Positions 26,902-35,047 of a DNA stretch of 64,000 nt are shown here, piece after piece. The notes below the pieces were generated by a model. That model saw only the letters and a list, made by a program, of their open reading frames with translations. It ran no database searches and was not told the DNA's origin. Each line of letters begins with the position of its first letter. Position 1 is the stretch's first letter. A program made the position numbers and the translations under genes. The DNA is from Amycolatopsis sp. FDAARGOS 1241 (GTDB lineage: Bacteria; Actinomycetota; Actinomycetes; Mycobacteriales; Pseudonocardiaceae), in assembly GCF_016889705.1 (NCBI RefSeq), contig NZ_CP069526.1, positions 8,770,001 to 8,834,000 on the forward strand, read 5' to 3'.

Positions 26902-27531
26902 TCAGGCGGTGGCGCGTTTTTTGAGTTCCCTGGCGGCGGCGCCCGGGTCGCCGGCGTTGTAGATCGCGCCACCGGCCACGGCCACGGTCGCGCCCGCGTC
27001 GCGCACCGAAGCGATGGTGTCGATCTTGACCCCACCGGCGATCGAGAACGGCACCCCGGCCTCACGACCGTCCTCCAGCAACTGGTTGATCGAGTAACCC
27101 GGACGGGCCTGCTCGTCCAGACCGGCGTGAATCTCCACGAACGACACCCCCAGCTTCGCCACCTCACGAATCCGGGCAACCCGCCCGTCCACCACGGTGA
27201 TCATGTCCGCGACAACCTGCTTGCCGTACTTACGCCCCGCCGCGACCGCGCCCCGCACAGTGTCATCATCAGCCGCACCCATCACCGTGACCAGATCCGC
27301 CCCCGCCTCAAACGCCAACGCCGCCTCCAGCTCACCCGCGTCAGCAGTCTTGAGGTCCACGAACACCAGCTTGTCCGGGTGCGCCGCCTTGATCGCCGAC
27401 ACCGCACTGATCCCCGCCGACTTCACCAACGGCGTCCCCAGCTCCAAGATGTCCACATGCTCAGCCACCTGATTCGCCAACGTCAACGCCGCCGGAAGAT
27501 CCAGCACATCCAACGCCACCTGCAACTTCAC
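26902..27531 (-). CDS. hxlA: 3-hexulose-6-phosphate synthase, copy 1
   Basis: A 209-residue TIM-barrel enzyme that condenses formaldehyde with ribulose 5-phosphate. It shows the HPS/OMPDC-suprafamily motifs Q-V-A-L-D at the N-terminus, F-V-D-L-K-T-A-D-A-G, and V-E-I-H-A-G-L-D-E-Q, with A-G-G-V and the late phosphate loop. GTG 27531 follows GAGGAG. The gene is almost identical to the copy at 51476 in inverted orientation. I find two base differences over 630 bp, one giving Arg93 here and Leu93 there, the other silent. Identity continues a few bases past the stop and in a 59-nt block upstream. It is divergent from rpe. Confidence 0.95.
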   Translation of the reverse strand: MKLQVALDVLDLPAALTLANQVAEHVDILELGTPLVKSAGISAVSAIKAAHPDKLVFVDLKTADAGELEAALAFEAGADLVTVMGAADDDTVRGAVAAGRKYGKQVVADMITVVDGRVARIREVAKLGVSFVEIHAGLDEQARPGYSINQLLEDGREAGVPFSIAGGVKIDTIASVRDAGATVAVAGGAIYNAGDPGAAARELKKRATA

Positions 27532-27740
27532 AAGACACTCCTCAAAGTCGAGACGATCACCACGCCGGCCGGCCGCCGGCGGCACCCACACACCGGCAAC
27601 ACCAACCCAGCCATCAACCCCCACAACAATTCCGGACGCACACGAAATCCAGCAACACCCGACCACATGCAAAAACACAATCCCCCGATGCGCACAACAA
27701 ATAACCATCCAGCGCCCCCGGCTGTTTTACGCTCGGTTTC
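27532..27740. promoter_or_regulatory. Divergent hxlA/rpe control region
   Basis: A 209-nt AT-richer gap between the divergent starts of hxlA and rpe. It includes the 59-nt block shared with the second hxlA (27649-27707), a second shared 19-nt word at 27615-27633 and the GAGGAGTGTCTT leader. The segments between are different from the second locus, so the shared words stand out as selected sequence. Confidence 0.6.
27649..27707 (-). promoter_or_regulatory. 59-nt conserved hxlA upstream block, copy 1
   Basis: By eye this block is base-for-base the same as 51281-51339, in the same position and orientation relative to its hxlA, about 118-176 nt upstream of the start. It contains a TGTGTTTTTGCA-like T-rich word. 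It is probably promoter/operator DNA for formaldehyde- or methanol-responsive expression, or part of a long structured leader. Confidence 0.65.
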
Positions 27741-28436
27741 GTGTCGAATCAGCCGATGATCGCTCCGTCCATCCTCTCCGCCGACTTCGCCCGGCTCGCC
27801 GACGAAGTGGCTGCCGTGAAAGGACAGCCGGGCCGGGGAGCAGATTGGCTGCACGTGGATGTCATGGACGCGCATTTCGTGCCGAACCTGACCCTCGGCC
27901 TGCCGGTCGTGCAGTCACTGCTGGCCACCACCGACCTACCGCTGGACTGCCACCTGATGATCGAGAACCCGGATCGCTGGGCGGTCGATTACGCCGAGGC
28001 GGGTTCGTACAACGTCACGGTGCACGTCGAGGCCGCCAATGACCCGGTGATGCTCGCGAAGGACCTGCGGGCCGCGGGCGCGAAGGCAGGACTGGCGATC
28101 AAGCCGAAGACGCCGCTGGAGCCCTACGTCGACGTGCTCAAGCACTACGACACCCTGCTGGTGATGTCCGTGGAGCCCGGTTTCGGCGGCCAGAAGTTCA
28201 TCGCCGAGGTGCTCGACAAGGTGCGCAGGGCGCGGAGGATGGTCGACACCGGCCACCTGAACCTGGTCGTGGAGATCGACGGCGGGATCAACACCGACAC
28301 GATCGAACAGGCGGCCGAGGCCGGCGTCGACTGCTTCGTGGCCGGTTCGGCCGTCTACGCCGCCCAGGACCCGGCAGCTGCCGTGGAGGGGTTGCGCAGC
28401 CGGGTGGAGGCCCTTTCCGCGCGCACCGAAAGTTGA
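27741..28436 (+). CDS. rpe: Ribulose-phosphate 3-epimerase
   Basis: A 231-residue TIM-barrel epimerase interconverting ribulose and xylulose 5-phosphate, needed to regenerate the formaldehyde acceptor. Signatures: [46 protein letters not shown] and E-I-D-G-G-I-N. GTG 27741 begins the product; the 5-residue lead before I-A-P-S is normal. It is transcribed away from hxlA, so both could share a control region. It is followed by a hairpin common to the convergent regulator. Confidence 0.95.
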   Translation: MSNQPMIAPSILSADFARLADEVAAVKGQPGRGADWLHVDVMDAHFVPNLTLGLPVVQSLLATTDLPLDCHLMIENPDRWAVDYAEAGSYNVTVHVEAANDPVMLAKDLRAAGAKAGLAIKPKTPLEPYVDVLKHYDTLLVMSVEPGFGGQKFIAEVLDKVRRARRMVDTGHLNLVVEIDGGINTDTIEQAAEAGVDCFVAGSAVYAAQDPAAAVEGLRSRVEALSARTES

Positions 28437-28450
28437 TCCTGATTTCGTTC

Positions 28451-28502
28451 AGGCCGGTCGGGCTCTACCTCGAATCAGCATTCGGAAGAATCCGACCGGC
28501 CT
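28451..28502. terminator. Hairpin between convergent rpe and regulator
   Basis: A perfect 11-bp inverted repeat (28451-28461 and 28492-28502) encloses a 30-nt loop between convergent genes. It could end transcription from both sides; there is no strong T-run, so it is only a candidate. Confidence 0.45.
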
Positions 28503-28509
28503 GCACCGC

Positions 28510-29961
28510 TCACACGCCGAGCATTCGCCGGAGATCCGGGGCGTGGCGCCGCGAAACGGGAACGAATTCGTGGGAGCGGGAATCCATGATCAGGAAGAGT
28601 TCGCCCTTGATGCCGCGCTCCAGTTCCGCCACCCGGCGAAGGTTGACCAGAAAACGCCGGTGCACTCGGCGGAACCCGTAGGGCGTCAGCAACCGCTCGA
28701 CGTTCTCCAGGCCGCGGGTCGCCGCTTGGATCCTGCCCCGTTCCGTGACCAGCCAGACGATGTTCCGATCGGCCTCGGCGTAGCGGATCTCGGACGGAGC
28801 GAGCAGGACCAGCCGATCGTTGCGCATTCCGATGACGCGCCGCGGCAGCGGGCCGACGTCGGCTTCCGAAGTGCTCTCGTAGGGTTCTCCCTCTTGCACC
28901 CCGAACACGCAGAGCATGCCCACCACGTGGTTCGCGTCGACGACGGGCCGCATGGTCAGCGGAGTGGCATCCTCCCCCGGGCTCACCGGCAGGCACGCGT
29001 AGCCGCTCCACTGCGCGGTTCCCTGTGCCCGCTCCTTGGCCCACCGCACCACGTCGGGAAGCCCTGAGATGTCCGGGATCCAGCGTTCAGCCGGTTCGAT
29101 CGCACCCGCGACGATGGGAGCCTCGCCGGACAACCCGAGCAAGGTGGCAGCTGCTTCGTTCGCAGCTATTACATTGCCTCCCCGGTCCATCGCCATGAAC
29201 GGACCGCTGGACTGGGTGCACTTCTTGTTGAACTCGGAGATCACTTTGTCCGCCTCGTAGACGGCGCGCCGGTAGATCTCCTGCTCGACGCACGCGACCG
29301 CCTTCGTCAGCCAGGACGGCACGAGCTTGGACAGCGACGCGTTCCACCGCGAGATGTTGATCGACGCGACCGGCGAGCCGGTCACCACGTCACGGATGGA
29401 AATGCCCGCGCAAGCCCACTGGTGGAAGGCCTCACACCAGTGCTCCGGACCCGTCACCGTCACCGGACCGGACACCTCGAGTGAGGTGCCCATCCCGTTC
29501 GTGCCGGTGCTGTCCTCCGACCACGACGACCACGGAGCGAGGTTGTGCAGCTCGGCCCGCCGCTGAGCGGAGGGGTCGCCCCAGGCCCCGAGGACGCGCC
29601 CGTCGCCGTCCGTGACGGTGACGACGGCGCCATCCCGTTCCACTTCCTGGCCGGCCAGCGCACCGAGGCCACCGAGCGCCGTGAAGATCACGCCGTTGTC
29701 GATTCGCGGGGAGTCGTCGCCCCGCGCTCCGGGGGCGACGTCCAGCGTTCGGTCCACTTCGTACCGATCGCGACAGCGGTACCACGAAGCCAGGATCTCG
29801 GGCCGGACACCCGTTTCGATGTCCTCGCCGGCGGCGAAGCTTTCCCAGGCGCGAGCCACTTCCTTCGCCGACGAGGTAGCCACCAGAGAGCCGCCCGTCA
29901 CCTGATCACGTCCGCTGGGACTGCTCGGTGCGATCGCCAGCGGCGGGACTCTCCCGGTCAT
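28510..29961 (-). CDS. GAF-LytTR transcriptional regulator 1
   Basis: A 483-residue putative regulator. Residues about 45-235 form an AcoR/MimR-type GAF sensing region (W-Y-R-C-R-D-R-Y, S-T-G-T-N-G-M-G-T, G-P-E-H-W-C-E-A-F-H-Q-W). A PAS-like segment follows (M-A-M-D-R-G-G-N-V-I-A-A-N-E-A-A-A-T-L-L-G). The last about 110 residues are a LytTR DNA-binding domain (I-V-W-L-V-T-E-R-G-R...F-R-R-V-H-R-R-F-L-V-N-L-R-R-V). MimR-type proteins normally have an AAA+ domain and a Fis helix here; both are replaced. ATG 29961 follows AAGGAGGT, far better than the in-frame 30006. Divergent from its paralogue at 30632 and near the PQQ dehydrogenase it may control. Confidence 0.82.
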   Translation of the reverse strand: MTGRVPPLAIAPSSPSGRDQVTGGSLVATSSAKEVARAWESFAAGEDIETGVRPEILASWYRCRDRYEVDRTLDVAPGARGDDSPRIDNGVIFTALGGLGALAGQEVERDGAVVTVTDGDGRVLGAWGDPSAQRRAELHNLAPWSSWSEDSTGTNGMGTSLEVSGPVTVTGPEHWCEAFHQWACAGISIRDVVTGSPVASINISRWNASLSKLVPSWLTKAVACVEQEIYRRAVYEADKVISEFNKKCTQSSGPFMAMDRGGNVIAANEAAATLLGLSGEAPIVAGAIEPAERWIPDISGLPDVVRWAKERAQGTAQWSGYACLPVSPGEDATPLTMRPVVDANHVVGMLCVFGVQEGEPYESTSEADVGPLPRRVIGMRNDRLVLLAPSEIRYAEADRNIVWLVTERGRIQAATRGLENVERLLTPYGFRRVHRRFLVNLRRVAELERGIKGELFLIMDSRSHEFVPVSRRHAPDLRRMLGV

Positions 29962-30021
29962 CGCGACCTCCTTGTCGCCGGGCGCACCGGGGTTCTCTGG
30001 GACCACCGGGCAGTGACAGAA

Positions 30022-30034
30022 GTTACAAAGTAAC
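30022..30034. promoter_or_regulatory. Short palindrome upstream of regulator 1
   Basis: GTTAC-AAA-GTAAC, a perfect 5-bp inverted repeat, lies 61 nt upstream of the regulator 1 ATG. It may be an operator; length is small enough for chance. Confidence 0.3.
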
Positions 30035-30631
30035 CCGATGCAGCGCGACTTTTCAAGACATGTCCGCGTCGTTCAGCCACTTGCCTGTAGACATACAGGT
30101 CCGGCTCGCCAACGCCGGGAACAGCGCAATCCGGCCAAACAGCAGACCACTGCGGACAACTCCTGCGACACGTCGCCAAATGCCGAAGCATGGTGCAGCA
30201 CGACGCCACCGGGGTCAAGCCAGGCAGGCTGGAAGCCATGCGCCCCAGAGGGTCTGGCGCGCCGAGCTACACTGGTTCGCCCTGGTGAGCGTGCCAGAAC
30301 CGGTGCAGACCGGCGTTTTGTGGAAATCCACAACGCGATCGCCGGGTGCCGGCGGGCAGAACCACCGATGATCTTGGCTTCCCGCGGCCCACGATCACCG
30401 GGCCGGAGCGGGGTGACCGCTGGTGGGCCGATGGGCACCGGTAATCCTCGGTCCACGACCGTTCGTAGGTCGTTCGCCCGCAGTCATCCCACGCCGCTTG
30501 CCCTCGAATCGGGGAAGAGTTTAGCTTCGTCGACGGCCAAGCGACGCGACCAAGCCCCGATACACCACGCAGCGCCGGCCCCGAGCGCTCGGGTGCCGTC
30601 CGGGTTGGCAACAGACCAAAGGCGGTCTTAT
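30035..30631. other. Divergent control region of the two GAF-LytTR genes
   Basis: About 600 nt between the divergent regulators, lower in GC than genes. Open frames here continue upstream of the regulator 2 ATG but have no domain and no codon signature, so I regard them as non-coding. It contains the CCTGTA palindrome at 30084-30099. Confidence 0.5.
30084..30099. promoter_or_regulatory. CCTGTA-type inverted repeat
   Basis: CCTGTA-GACA-TACAGG is a perfect 6-bp inverted repeat. The same half-site occurs, as TTACAGG and CCTGTAA, in the promoter region of the cupredoxin/PQQ dehydrogenase genes (35194-35237). This suggests a shared operator, possibly for one of the LytTR regulators. No footprint or known consensus supports it. 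Confidence 0.4.
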
Positions 30632-32026
30632 ATGGCACAAGTACGCCGGCTCGACCCGACCTCCCGCAGCGGTGGCGAGGCAACGGTGTACAGGGCCTGG
30701 GAGCGCTTCGTGAAGGGCGAGGACGACCTCAGCGGCGTGCGGCCCGAGATCGCGATTTCCTGGCAGCGGTGCCGAGACCAGTACCGGGTCGACCCGTACC
30801 TCACCGAAGCGCCGGTAGCCGTCGCGGAAGTCGACCACGCGCTCGAGCACGACGTCGTGATCGCCGAACTCGGCTTCCGCGCCGCTACGCTGGCGCACGA
30901 AGTCAGCAGCCTCGGCGGCATCGTGACCATCACCGACGCCGCCGGCCGGGTCCTGGCCCAATGGGGCGATCAGGCCACGCGCACCGTCGCCGCCGAGGCC
31001 AACCTGGCGCCGTGGTTCTGCTGGGCCGAGGGCGCCACCGGGACGAACGGCATGGGTACCGCGCTGATGTCCTACACCCCCGTGATGATCCGCGGTGCCG
31101 AGCACTGGTGCCAGGCCTTCCACGACTGGACCTGCGCGGGTGTGGCGGTACGGGACGTGGTGACCAGGCAACCGGTCGCGGTGCTCAACATCTCGTGCTG
31201 GCGCAGCGAGCTTCCCGGAGCCGCGGGAGCTTGGCTCGGCAACGCCGCCACGATGACGCAGCGCATCCTGCGCCGGCGCGCCCAGGATGACGGCGCCGAA
31301 CTGATGGCCGCCTTCAACCACGCCAGGTCGCGCTCGAGCGCGGCGCTCGCGGCCGTGGACCCCGCGGGCCGGGTGGTGCTCGCCGACGACACGGCGGGCG
31401 TGCTCCTCGGCATCCCGGGCTCCACGCCGGCGCCCGATCCCGCGGTGCGGTGGAAACCGGAACTGCCGGAATTCATCCGGGCCGCCAAATATGCCGCCAA
31501 ACAGGCCGCGCGCAATACCGACTGGGTCGGCTCGACGCAGATCTTCACCCGGCTCGCCAATGAACCGACGTCGATCAGCTTCCGGCCGGTGTTCCTGTCC
31601 GGGCACCTGATCGGCAACCTCGTCTCATTCGGTGTGTCAGAAGGGGATCCGCTGCCTCGGACGGGTGGCGACAGCCCGCTCGGCGCGCAGCCGCACCGAA
31701 TGGTCGCGACGCGTGACAACCGAATGGTGCTGCTGCGGCTCCCTGAAGTCTCGTTCGCGCAATCGGACGGCAACGACGTGTGGCTTTCCACCGATCAAGG
31801 ACGGTTGCGATCCGCCTCGCCGGGCCTCGACAAGCTCGAGACCGAGCTGAGCGGCTCCGGTTTCCTGCGGGTGCACCGCCAGTACGTCGTGAACCTCAGC
31901 CGCATCCGGGAAGTCGAACGCCGGTACAAAGGGGAATTGTTCCTGGTCATGGACGACCAGGCGAAAACAATGGTGCCGGTTTCCCGGCGGAACACCCCGG
32001 CGGTGCGCCGGGCATTGGAGATCTGA
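30632..32026 (+). CDS. GAF-LytTR transcriptional regulator 2
   Basis: A 464-residue paralogue of regulator 1 with the same layout. The GAF-type N-terminal region has W-Q-R-C-R-D-Q-Y, A-T-G-T-N-G-M-G-T and G-A-E-H-W-C-Q-A-F-H-D-W-T-C-A-G. A PAS-like segment (A-A-V-D-P-A-G-R-V-V-L-A-D-D-T) precedes a C-terminal LytTR domain (D-V-W-L-S-T-D-Q-G-R...F-L-R-V-H-R-Q-Y-V-V-N-L-S-R-I-R-E-V). ATG 30632 is at the point where similarity to regulator 1 begins; a longer upstream frame lacks any homology. It converges on the Cys-rich/PQQ dehydrogenase genes. The two may form heteromers or respond to different alcohols. Confidence 0.82.
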   Translation: MAQVRRLDPTSRSGGEATVYRAWERFVKGEDDLSGVRPEIAISWQRCRDQYRVDPYLTEAPVAVAEVDHALEHDVVIAELGFRAATLAHEVSSLGGIVTITDAAGRVLAQWGDQATRTVAAEANLAPWFCWAEGATGTNGMGTALMSYTPVMIRGAEHWCQAFHDWTCAGVAVRDVVTRQPVAVLNISCWRSELPGAAGAWLGNAATMTQRILRRRAQDDGAELMAAFNHARSRSSAALAAVDPAGRVVLADDTAGVLLGIPGSTPAPDPAVRWKPELPEFIRAAKYAAKQAARNTDWVGSTQIFTRLANEPTSISFRPVFLSGHLIGNLVSFGVSEGDPLPRTGGDSPLGAQPHRMVATRDNRMVLLRLPEVSFAQSDGNDVWLSTDQGRLRSASPGLDKLETELSGSGFLRVHRQYVVNLSRIREVERRYKGELFLVMDDQAKTMVPVSRRNTPAVRRALEI

Positions 32027-32421
32027 CGACGTGCAGGACTGGTAGCCCGCCTTTTCGACCACTGTGGACTGTTCGTCCACATGCCCCTCGCAGCGACGAA
32101 CACCTGACCCGACAGCTACAATCAGGGCCTCGCGCGCGCCGGTTTTTGTTGTGTCCGGCGCAGCGAAAGATCCCTCGGCGCTGACGCGGGCAGCGCGCCC
32201 GGCCCGAACCAGCACCTCGCCGCCGAGGCCGAAGCCGGGCTGCCGAGCACCGAGGATCGGGCCGGCACCACGACGACATTGCCGCCTGAGCCCCGATACG
32301 ATCGCCGGCGGGCTCAGGCGGCACCAGGAACACCAGTGGGACAACAGTTTTCTCGAGACCTGTTCGCCCGCAAGGGACGGAGAGCTCAGCACAGCCGGGT
32401 CGCGGCAGTCCGCAGGCCTCT
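32027..32421. other. Intergenic region after regulator 2
   Basis: About 395 nt between convergent genes. I see no gene. A 7-bp stem with a T-rich 12-nt loop at 32136-32161 (GCGCCGG/CCGGCGC) may help end transcription of regulator 2. Small open frames on both strands have no ribosome site or homology. Confidence 0.45.
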
Positions 32422-32628
32422 TCAGCCTCGATACTTGTGCACGTCGCAAACGCAGTACATGAGACGGCAGCTGAAGCACGCTGGCTTGTCGACGCACGTG
32501 ATACAGGGCCCGCAGTGCACCGGTTCGGTGTGCCGCGCGAGATCGCCAGGCTCGTACGCCTCCCCGCAGTAGAGGCAGGGCAGACGCGCAAATCCCTTGT
32601 CCTGCTGGGGCACCGACGACTGGTCCAT
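32422..32628 (-). CDS. Cys-rich 68-aa protein of the PQQ dehydrogenase locus
   Basis: ATG 32628, after an AAGGTGA site, opens a 68-residue protein with nine Cys in paired spacing: P-C-L-Y-C, H-C-G-P-C-I-T-C, P-A-C-F-S-C and M-Y-C-V-C-D, with several His. This looks like one or two small zinc ribbons or a metal-binding knuckle. I do not recognise a family. It follows the PQQ alcohol dehydrogenase on the same strand after 264 nt, so it may be its operon partner: metal handling, an assembly factor or a redox protein. Codon use fits the neighbours and a longer upstream start at 32736 lacks a ribosome site. Confidence 0.65.
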   Translation of the reverse strand: MDQSSVPQQDKGFARLPCLYCGEAYEPGDLARHTEPVHCGPCITCVDKPACFSCRLMYCVCDVHKYRG

Positions 32629-32892
32629 CACATCACCTTTTGTTTCCGTCGCTCTCTTCCCCAAAACCGAGGTGCGTCTGAAAGGTACCAGGGCAAGGGG
32701 TGGAAAACCCACCACCGACGGGGCTACGGGGAACATCGACGTGCCCCGTTCTCCTCGCCTGCCGGCACATACAGCACCGGCCCGGTGGCCGGGCCGTCAC
32801 TGGGACGACTCGACCACCGGGCTGGTGTAGGGGAAACCGTCGGGAAGTTACCTCGGGTTTCGCGTCAGTACCACGTCAGCGGCACTTTCCCG
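32629..32892. other. Spacer between the PQQ dehydrogenase and the Cys-rich gene
   Basis: No gene is seen. A 7-bp GC-rich stem at 32779-32795 with a 3-nt loop is a weak terminator candidate for the dehydrogenase on the minus strand; it has no T-run. Confidence 0.35.
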
Positions 32893-34575
32893 TCACAGGG
32901 AGAAGGTGATCAGCGCGGCACCGTGACCCTGACCGGACAGGCCGGGGACGATGCCTTCGAGCCAGCCACCCCAGCCGACCGGCACCGAGATGTACTGCTT
33001 GCCATCAAGCGACCACGTCGACGGGCTGCTGTGGTGACCGCTACCGCACTGGAAGCTCCAGAGCTTCTCGCCGGTCTCGGCGTGCAGCGCCATGAACTCA
33101 CCCGAGGGGGTGCCGGCGAACACCAGGTTCCCCGCGGTGCTCAGGGTCGAAGCGGCCATCGGCATGTTGTTGAGCCGGTGACGCCACTTCTCTTCACCGT
33201 GGGAGTCGAACGCGCTGACCGACCCGGCCATGTTGTCGATGTCGACCTCGACGGCGGCACCCCAGTAGGGCATGCCTTCCTTGAACTCGCGACGACGCCG
33301 GGTGGCAGTGGCGCCCACGTCGGCCACCGGAACGTAGAACAGGTCGTGGTCCGGGTTGTACGAAGCGTGCGTCCATTCCTTCGCACCGGCGGGGCCGGGG
33401 AAGAAGTGGCAGGGCTCGCCTTCCTTGTCCGGGTACTTCCGCGGGGTCACCTTGCCGTCGCGGGTGATGACGCCCCAGTCGATCCGGTCGACGAACGGCG
33501 TGACGTGCTGCAGCTCGCCGTTGGTGCGGTCGATGACGAACATGTACCCGTTCTTGTCGAAGTGGGCCAGCAGCTTCTTGCCGTCCCGCTCGAACAGGGT
33601 CATCTCCATCGTGGAGTCGTAGTCCCACAGGTCGTGCGGCGTGAACTGGTAGTGCCACTTGATCTCGCCCGTGTCGACGTCCAGCGCGACCACGCTGTCG
33701 GTGTAGAGGTTGTCCCCTTCACGAACCTCGCCGTCGAAGTCGGGAGCCGGGTTACCGGTGCCCGCGTAGTAGAGGTTCAGCTCCGGGTCGAACGTGCCCG
33801 TGACCCAGTGGTTCGCGCCACCGCGCTGCCAGGCCTCGCCATCGGCCGGCCAGGTCTCCGAACCGGGCTCGCCCGGCTTCGGCACGGTGTAGGTGCGCCA
33901 GCGCTGCTCGCCGGTCTCCAGGTCCCAGCAGTCGATGTGACCGCGGACGCCGTACTCGCCACCAGCGGAACCCGTGATGAGGGTGTCCTTGATGACCAGC
34001 GGAGCGATCGAAGCGCTCTCGCCCGCTCGCACGTCACCGATGGTCTTCTGCCAGACCTTCCGGCCGTTGGTGGCGTCGAGTGCCACCAGCTGAGCGTTCT
34101 GGGTCACCATGTAGACCTTGCCGTTGGCCACCGCACAGCCGCGGTTTACGTTGGCACAGCACAGCGTGACGTCGATGGGAATCGCGTGCTTGTAGCGCCA
34201 CAGCTGCTCGCCGGTCTTGGCGTCGAGCGCCCAGAGCCAGCCGTCCCAACCGGTGACGAACATGACGCCGTCGACGACCAGTGGGCAGGCCTCGAAGGCG
34301 TAGGTCGAGGTGGAGGCGATCATGCCCGTCGCGCTCGCCTGGTGGATCCAGGCGACCTTCAGGTTCTTGACGTTGTCGACGTTGATCTGGTCGAGCAGGC
34401 TGTGCCGCTTGCCGTCGTAGTCGCCGTAGTACGTGATCCAGTTCTGGGATTCGCTGCGCGCCTGGAGGATGCGCTCGTAGTTGACGCCGCGGGTCACGTC
34501 CGGCGCGCTGTGCGGCAGGTTGGAGAGCTGACTGTGGTTGAACGCCTTGCCGGCGTCGACGTATTCGAGGGTCAT
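32893..34575 (-). CDS. PQQ-dependent alcohol (methanol) dehydrogenase, lanthanide-type
   Basis: A 560-residue eight-bladed propeller quinoprotein. Visible features: W-motif repeats (A-L-D-A-K-T-G-E-Q-L-W), the adjacent Cys pair C139-C140, E207 in G-G-E-Y-G-V-R-G, N275 in T-G-N-P and D318-Y-D320 in H-D-L-W-D-Y-D. The second Asp, two after the catalytic Asp, marks lanthanide-dependent XoxF/PedH enzymes; calcium enzymes have Ala or Ser there. There is no signal peptide: the first 30 residues are polar and ATG 34575 directly follows an AAGGGAAGA site and an upstream stop. Known relatives are periplasmic, so location is unclear. Methanol as substrate is inferred from the adjoining RuMP and pqq genes. 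Confidence 0.9.
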   Translation of the reverse strand: MTLEYVDAGKAFNHSQLSNLPHSAPDVTRGVNYERILQARSESQNWITYYGDYDGKRHSLLDQINVDNVKNLKVAWIHQASATGMIASTSTYAFEACPLVVDGVMFVTGWDGWLWALDAKTGEQLWRYKHAIPIDVTLCCANVNRGCAVANGKVYMVTQNAQLVALDATNGRKVWQKTIGDVRAGESASIAPLVIKDTLITGSAGGEYGVRGHIDCWDLETGEQRWRTYTVPKPGEPGSETWPADGEAWQRGGANHWVTGTFDPELNLYYAGTGNPAPDFDGEVREGDNLYTDSVVALDVDTGEIKWHYQFTPHDLWDYDSTMEMTLFERDGKKLLAHFDKNGYMFVIDRTNGELQHVTPFVDRIDWGVITRDGKVTPRKYPDKEGEPCHFFPGPAGAKEWTHASYNPDHDLFYVPVADVGATATRRRREFKEGMPYWGAAVEVDIDNMAGSVSAFDSHGEEKWRHRLNNMPMAASTLSTAGNLVFAGTPSGEFMALHAETGEKLWSFQCGSGHHSSPSTWSLDGKQYISVPVGWGGWLEGIVPGLSGQGHGAALITFSL

Positions 34576-34591
34576 GGCGGGTCTTCCCTTT

Positions 34592-35047
34592 CTACGGCCG
34601 CGGCTGGGCGGGTCGGTCGAGCTTGGCTTCCGGCGGCACTTCGCCGGTCACGACGATGGCGCCCTGCAAGCCCCGGCCCTCGTCGTTGCCGGCCGGCGAG
34701 CCATACCAGTAGCAGCCGGGGCCGTCCAGCTCGAGCGTCGCGCTGCCCTTCGAGTGGTTCAGCAGGCCGATGAACTGCCGGTCGCCGTTGCTGGGCAGCA
34801 GGCAGGCGTGGGTGTTCTTGTCGTCGTTGATGATCGTCAGCTCGAGGATGCCGGCGTGCGGCAGGATCAAGATCCCCGGGTCCCACGCCATCGCGTCCTC
34901 CGGGATCCGGATGGTCGCTTCCATCGTCCCGTCGGCACGCTCGGTCGCCTTGGCGATTGAGCCGGTCCCGAGCACGGCACCGATGGTTGCCTTGTTCTGT
35001 CCGCTGAGCTCGGCCAGGAGATCTTCTCGTTCCTCGGCAATCGTCAT
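34592..35047 (-). CDS. Cupredoxin-like protein paired with the PQQ dehydrogenase
   Basis: A 151-residue protein ending 16 nt before the dehydrogenase ATG, so almost certainly co-transcribed. Residues about 40-135 look like a cupredoxin beta-barrel (I-L-I-L-P-H-A-G-I-L-E-L-T-I-I-N-D-D...N-T-H-A-C-L-L-P, then G-P-G-C-Y-W-Y-G-S-P-A-G-N...G-L-Q-G-A-I-V-V). The C-terminal loop that gives Cys, His and Met copper ligands in plastocyanin is not conserved, so a type 1 copper site is doubtful. No signal peptide is seen. A strong GAGGAGGTGA site precedes ATG 35047. It may be a subunit, chaperone or atypical electron partner. Confidence 0.72.
   Translation of the reverse strand: MTIAEEREDLLAELSGQNKATIGAVLGTGSIAKATERADGTMEATIRIPEDAMAWDPGILILPHAGILELTIINDDKNTHACLLPSNGDRQFIGLLNHSKGSATLELDGPGCYWYGSPAGNDEGRGLQGAIVVTGEVPPEAKLDRPAQPRP

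Noticed and set aside
32437..34773. Plus-strand open frame of 778 codons opposite the PQQ dehydrogenase
   Set aside because: Antisense shadow; the real gene on the other strand has conserved cofactor residues.
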